Origin: Selenomonas sp.
GTDB taxonomy: Bacteria; Bacillota; Negativicutes; Selenomonadales; Selenomonadaceae
DNA length: 9,053 nucleotides
Reading direction: 5' to 3'
Assembly: GCA_015265235.1 (NCBI GenBank)
Contig: JABZYJ010000074.1
Coordinates: forward strand, 1 to 9,053
Shown here piece after piece: positions 6,048 to 9,053 of this stretch. The notes below the pieces were generated by a model, which worked only from the letters and a program-made list of their open reading frames with translations, was not told where the DNA came from and ran no database searches. A program made the translations under genes and the position numbers. Every line of letters starts with the position of its first letter. Positions within the stretch are counted from its first letter, which is position 1.

Positions 6048-7643
6048 ATGCTTGGCGCACTGCTGCAAGGCACCGAAAACAAAAACGCCGCACTGCGGCT
6101 GCGTGAGATGGTAACGGTACTGCGCCGTCACGACATCGTCCACGGTCTCACGCCGGAGAAACTGCGCGCCATCTTCGAGGATCTCGGCCCCACATTTGTC
6201 AAGTTCGGCCAGATCATGAGCATGCGCCCTGACTTTCTGCCGACGGAGTACTGCGATGAGCTGATGAAGCTCCAGACGGCAGCACGTCCTCTTGCCTTCC
6301 CCATCATCCTCTCCATCGTCGAGCAGGAGTACAATCGCGACTGGAACAAGGTCTTTCGCACGATCGACAGCACGCCGCTCGGCTCTGCCAGCATCGCGCA
6401 GGCACACCGCGCCACACTCGCCTCGGGCGAGGAGGTTGTCATCAAGGTGCAGCGTCCCGGCATCCATGAGATTATGCGTACTGACCTCACGCTCATGAAG
6501 CGTGCCGCCACTCTCATCCGTCTCGTCAGCAGCGACGATGTCGTGGACTTCCGCACGCTGATGGACGAGATGTGGAATATCGCCAAGCAGGAGATGGACT
6601 TTCTCATCGAAGCGAGCCATATCGAGGAATTTACGCATCTCAACCGCGACAATCCCTTCGTCTCATGCCCGCGCGTCCTGCGCGATCTCTCAACGCAGCA
6701 CATCCTCGTCATGGAGTATATTGACGGCATCCCGCTCGACCAGACGGATGCTCTCCACGCCGCAGGAGTCAACGTCACTCAGGTCGGGCGGCGGCTCGGC
6801 GAGAACTACGCCAAACAGATCATCGAGGATGGATTTTTCCACGGAGATCCGCATCCCGGCAACATCCGCATCCGCAGCGGCAACATCGTCTGGCTCGACC
6901 TCGGCATGATGGGGCGTCTCAGCAACCGCGACCGCACGGCTCTGCGGCGCGCGATCATGGCACTCGCCACGCACGACACCTTTGAGATGAAGGCCGCCAT
7001 CCTCGCTCTCGGCATTGTTAAGGGGCGTATCGACCACGCACATCTCTATCAGGACATCGACGTCATGATGGAGCAGTACGGCTCGCTCGACTTTACCGAC
7101 GTACACATGGGCGTTCTGACGAATCAGATTCTCGGCATCCTGCGGATGCATCACATCGGCTGTCCGAGCGGGCTCGCCATGTTTGCACGCGGTGTCATGA
7201 CCGTTGAGATTGTCATGCGCCGCTGCGCGCCTGAGGTCAGCTTCCTTGAGATCTTTGCGCGCAGCCTTTCCCTTGGGATTGTGCAGGGCATGACGTGGCG
7301 CGAGGGGCTCTCAAAGGCGCGGCAGGAGGGCATCATGCTCCTGCGCAAATCCGTGCAGATCCCGGAGCAGCTCGCCGACCTCCTCAAGATGACCATGGGC
7401 GGGCAGACGAAGCTCAACATCGATCTCACGGGGTCGGAGGAGCCCGTACAGCGTCTCGATAAGATGATCAACAAACTCATCATCTCGCTCCTCTGTGCGG
7501 CACTCCTCATTGCATCGAGCACGATCTGCACCACGAATATGCAGCCGCAGATCGGCGGCATCCCCCTCCTCGGCATTCTCGGCTATCTCATCGCATTCAT
7601 CCTGAGCCTGCGGCTCATCTGGGACATTCACAAGGGAGTGTAG
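6048..7643 (+). CDS. AarF/UbiB (ABC1) family atypical kinase-like membrane protein
   Basis: The 531-residue length is typical of the UbiB/AarF family. The ABC1 motifs appear in order. KFGQ (residues 52-55) in VKFGQIMSMRPDFLP is the family's KxGQ motif. PLGSASIAQAHRA is the Ala-rich nucleotide loop, and VVIKVQRPG carries the ATP-binding Lys. HILVMEYIDGIPL is the hinge region, HGDPHPGN (265-272) the catalytic loop, and LDLG (metal-binding Asp284) the DFG equivalent. Two hydrophobic segments near the C-terminus (about 475-495 and 503-523) anchor it in the membrane. Family members are ATPases or atypical kinases needed for quinone or other isoprenoid-lipid biosynthesis and distribution. UbiB proper supports ubiquinone synthesis, but a menaquinone or membrane-lipid role is likelier in an anaerobe. 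The start is fixed by GGAGGTGA (6036-6043). The stop is only four bases before the chorismate mutase ATG, suggesting co-translation. All motifs look intact, so it should be active. Confidence 0.93.
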   Translation: MLGALLQGTENKNAALRLREMVTVLRRHDIVHGLTPEKLRAIFEDLGPTFVKFGQIMSMRPDFLPTEYCDELMKLQTAARPLAFPIILSIVEQEYNRDWNKVFRTIDSTPLGSASIAQAHRATLASGEEVVIKVQRPGIHEIMRTDLTLMKRAATLIRLVSSDDVVDFRTLMDEMWNIAKQEMDFLIEASHIEEFTHLNRDNPFVSCPRVLRDLSTQHILVMEYIDGIPLDQTDALHAAGVNVTQVGRRLGENYAKQIIEDGFFHGDPHPGNIRIRSGNIVWLDLGMMGRLSNRDRTALRRAIMALATHDTFEMKAAILALGIVKGRIDHAHLYQDIDVMMEQYGSLDFTDVHMGVLTNQILGILRMHHIGCPSGLAMFARGVMTVEIVMRRCAPEVSFLEIFARSLSLGIVQGMTWREGLSKARQEGIMLLRKSVQIPEQLADLLKMTMGGQTKLNIDLTGSEEPVQRLDKMINKLIISLLCAALLIASSTICTTNMQPQIGGIPLLGILGYLIAFILSLRLIWDIHKGV

Positions 7644-7647
7644 AGCT

Positions 7648-8007
7648 ATGCGCGGCATACGCGGCGCCATTACCGTTGGGCGCAACGACAAGGAAGAAAT
7701 CTGGCAGGCGGCACAGGAACTCGTTACGGAGATTCTGCGCACGAACAATATCACCCCCGCTGACATCGGTGCCGCCATCTTCAGCGTCACCGAGGATCTC
7801 ACGGCAGCATTCCCCACGGCGGGCGTGCGCCGCATCCGCGGATTCGACCTTGTCCCCCTCTTTGACGCGCGCCAGTGCGCTATCGAGGGCAGCCTCCCGC
7901 GCTGCATTCGCGTCCTCCTCCTCGTCAACACGGATCTGCCGCAGAGCGACATCCATCATATCTACCTGCGCGCAGCGGCGGAGCTGCGGCCGGATTTGGA
8001 GAGTTAG
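7648..8007 (+). CDS. aroH: Chorismate mutase, AroH class
   Basis: This 119-residue protein aligns without gaps to the B. subtilis AroH fold (trimeric alpha/beta barrel), recalled from memory with an offset of two residues. It begins RGIRGAITV, has VTEDLTAAFP in the middle, and ends PRCIRVLLLVNTDLP followed by HHIYLRAAAELRPDL. AroH converts chorismate to prephenate, the first step towards phenylalanine and tyrosine, in the cytoplasm. Active-site equivalents seen are Arg5 (B. subtilis Arg7), Arg61 (Arg63), Arg88 (Arg90) and Tyr106 (Tyr108). The key Glu78 position is Gln76 here, and the Cys75 position is Asp73, so the carboxylate may have been moved (see findings). The Shine-Dalgarno GGGAGTG (7634-7640) lies at the very end of the AarF/UbiB gene, so translation is probably coupled. 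No regulatory (ACT) or fused domain is present. Confidence 0.93.
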   Translation: MRGIRGAITVGRNDKEEIWQAAQELVTEILRTNNITPADIGAAIFSVTEDLTAAFPTAGVRRIRGFDLVPLFDARQCAIEGSLPRCIRVLLLVNTDLPQSDIHHIYLRAAAELRPDLES

Positions 8008-8023
8008 ACAGGTCATTTGATCC

Positions 8024-8028
8024 GAGGT
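8024..8028 (+). promoter_or_regulatory. Shine-Dalgarno that selects the nuclease start
   Basis: GAGGT at 8024-8028 is 1 base from ATG 8030, 7 bases from ATG 8036 and 13 bases from ATG 8042. Only 8036 has a normal spacing, so it is the preferred start. Confidence 0.55.
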
Positions 8029-8035
8029 AATGCGC

Positions 8036-8830
8036 ATGGATATGGAACAAAAGAAACGTCAATACCTTGAGAAAATCAAACAGCTTCGGTTGATGGATGA
8101 CACGTTCTTTAACAGCTGCTTTGATGGAAATATCCCCTGCATGGAGGTCGTACTCCGTGCCATCATGGGAAATGATCGTCTGCGCGTGACGAAGGTCATT
8201 ACCCAGCAGAGCGTGCCAAATCTCTATGGACGTGCCGTACGATTCGACGCACTTGCGACCGATGGCGAGACCATTTACGATGTGGAGATACAGCGCAACG
8301 ACGAGGGTGCAGTTCCCCGTCGAGCGAGGTTCAACAGCAGCATGATTGATTCGCGTGAGGTCAGCAAGGGAACACTCTTCCCCGATCTGCCGGAAACCTA
8401 CGTCATCTTTATCACCGAACATGACGTATGGAAACGTAGCGAACCGCTCTACAAGGTGCGTCGAACCTTCGAAGATACTGAGGAGATATTCGACGACGGT
8501 GCTCATATTCTCTATGTCAATGGAGAGTGCCAGAACGAAAGCCCACTGGGGCGTCTCATGCACGACTTCTTTTGCAGTGATCCGAACGATATGTACAGTG
8601 ATGTGCTCGCCGAGCGCGTACGCTTTTTCAAAGAAGATGAAAAGGGGGTTGCCACCATGTGCAAGATAATGGAGGAAATACGAAAAGACGGAGAAGTTCA
8701 GGGAGCAGAAACGGAGCGCCTAAAGAACATCAAAAGTCTCATTCAGCGAATGGGGGTTACTGCCGAGGTCGCAATGGATGCACTCAACATTGCAAAGGAC
8801 GATCAACCAAAGTATCTGGCACTCCTCTAA
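8036..8830 (+). CDS. Rpn/PD-(D/E)XK nuclease family transposase-like protein
   Basis: The 264-residue product has the layout of the Rpn/YhgA-like family (recombination-promoting nucleases, often annotated as PD-(D/E)XK family transposase). An N-terminal LMDDTFFNSCFDGNIPCMEVVL element comes first. The nuclease core follows: RFDALATD (Asp71) and YDVEIQR (Glu84-x-Gln86), the D...ExQ form of the motif. Next comes RRARFNSSMIDSREVSKG and a strand-rich LPETYVIFITEHDV segment. The family is linked to DNA cleavage and RecA-independent recombination of mobile DNA; the action of this copy is not known. The C-terminal 60 residues are charged and helical (EEIRKDGEVQGAETERLKNI), common in this family. Length is about normal and no frameshift is visible, so it appears intact. 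It lies 28 bases after the chorismate mutase gene and looks less GC-rich than the operon, suggesting later acquisition. Terminal inverted repeats were not found around it. Confidence 0.87.
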   Translation: MDMEQKKRQYLEKIKQLRLMDDTFFNSCFDGNIPCMEVVLRAIMGNDRLRVTKVITQQSVPNLYGRAVRFDALATDGETIYDVEIQRNDEGAVPRRARFNSSMIDSREVSKGTLFPDLPETYVIFITEHDVWKRSEPLYKVRRTFEDTEEIFDDGAHILYVNGECQNESPLGRLMHDFFCSDPNDMYSDVLAERVRFFKEDEKGVATMCKIMEEIRKDGEVQGAETERLKNIKSLIQRMGVTAEVAMDALNIAKDDQPKYLALL

Positions 8831-8876
8831 TGAGAAAGTCTGCATCATTTGTTGCATACTCATATTTTATGCCAAT

Positions 8877-8911
8877 AGCCGGTGTCTGAAGACACCGGCT
8901 TCTATTTTTTT
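8877..8911 (+). terminator. Intrinsic terminator of the six-gene run
   Basis: AGCCGGTGTC (8877-8886) and GACACCGGCT (8891-8900) form a perfect 10-bp stem with a TGAA tetraloop, followed by TCTATTTTTTT (8901-8911). It starts 46 bases after the nuclease stop and is the first clear terminator downstream of 2259. Confidence 0.93.
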
Positions 8912-8921
8912 GCACAAAATT

Positions 8922-8962
8922 GAGGCTGCTGCACGTTTGTTTCGTGCAACAGCCTCTTTTTT
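8922..8962. terminator. Second, probably bidirectional terminator between convergent genes
   Basis: GAGGCTGCTGCACG (8922-8935) pairs with CGTGCAACAGCCTC (8943-8956) with one C/A mismatch, loop TTTGTTT, and TTTTTT (8957-8962) on the plus side. On the minus side the stem is followed by AATTTTG, a weaker T-run that could serve the convergent gene ending at 8975. Two stacked hairpins here make readthrough in the plus direction unlikely. Confidence 0.85.
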
Positions 8963-8974
8963 ATCACAAAATCT

Positions 8975-9053
8975 CTACCGCATAAAGGTATAGACGGCGA
9001 TATTGCTGAAGATCGAGAGGGGTTCTGCCCAGACGCCGATGACGAGGGTAAAG
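8975..9053 (-). CDS. C-terminal end of a minus-strand membrane protein (possibly a complex I NuoN-like subunit)
   Basis: Reading the minus strand from the right edge, one frame ends FTLVIGVWAEPLSIFSNIAV then YTFMR and a TAG stop (8977-8975). The stop lies 12 bases from the bidirectional terminator, as expected for a real gene end. The hydrophobic run followed by a Pro-Leu pair resembles the last helix of NuoN/Mrp-type proton-conducting subunits. Twenty-five residues cannot prove that, and other polytopic membrane proteins remain possible. Confidence 0.5.
   Translation of the reverse strand, partial: FTLVIGVWAEPLSIFSNIAVYTFMR

Noticed and set aside
8778..8993. 71-residue plus-strand frame after the nuclease gene
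   Set aside because: It overlaps the nuclease end and runs through both terminator hairpins, with no ribosome binding site or recognisable domain.

Overview
The window looks like chromosomal DNA from an anaerobic member of the Firmicutes lineage, most plausibly Negativicutes (Selenomonas-like). This is an inference from the moderately high GC content, strong purine-rich Shine-Dalgarno sites, the AroH-class chorismate mutase, and the YkpA/YbiT-like ABC-F protein. No rRNA or other taxonomic marker is present. Almost everything is read left to right; only the last ~80 bases hold the end of a convergent gene.

Layout. (1) Positions 1-111 hold the last 12 codons of an upstream gene and a very strong intrinsic terminator. 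(2) Positions 158-1588 encode an APC-superfamily amino acid permease, closed by its own terminator at 1611-1654. (3) Positions 1693-2178 form a small unit: a candidate promoter, a solitary HicB-type antitoxin with no HicA toxin beside it, and a hairpin over its stop codon. (4) From a candidate extended -10 promoter at about 2219-2227, six genes follow in one direction with short gaps and no obvious internal terminator. They are a divergent NCS2/AzgA-like permease, a secreted glucosaminidase (TTG start), an ABC-F ATPase, an AarF/UbiB-family kinase-like membrane protein, an AroH chorismate mutase, and an Rpn/PD-(D/E)XK transposase-like nuclease. They end at a perfect terminator at 8877-8911. (5) A second, probably bidirectional terminator at 8922-8962 separates this run from a minus-strand membrane-protein gene that enters from the right edge.

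The putative operon mixes envelope work (glucosaminidase), translation (ABC-F), quinone/isoprenoid-lipid biology (AarF/UbiB) and the shikimate branch point (AroH). A functional link between the last two through chorismate-derived quinone is possible but inferred. The HicB and Rpn genes appear less GC-rich by eye than their neighbours and look like accessory insertions into a housekeeping region.

No CRISPR array, complete insertion sequence, tRNA or rRNA was seen, and I found no clear new multi-gene system. The points most worth a second look are in conserved proteins. The chorismate mutase has the catalytic Glu replaced by Gln, with an Asp at the neighbouring position known to be able to compensate. 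The ABC-F protein's sequence deviations all fall in one of its two composite ATP sites.
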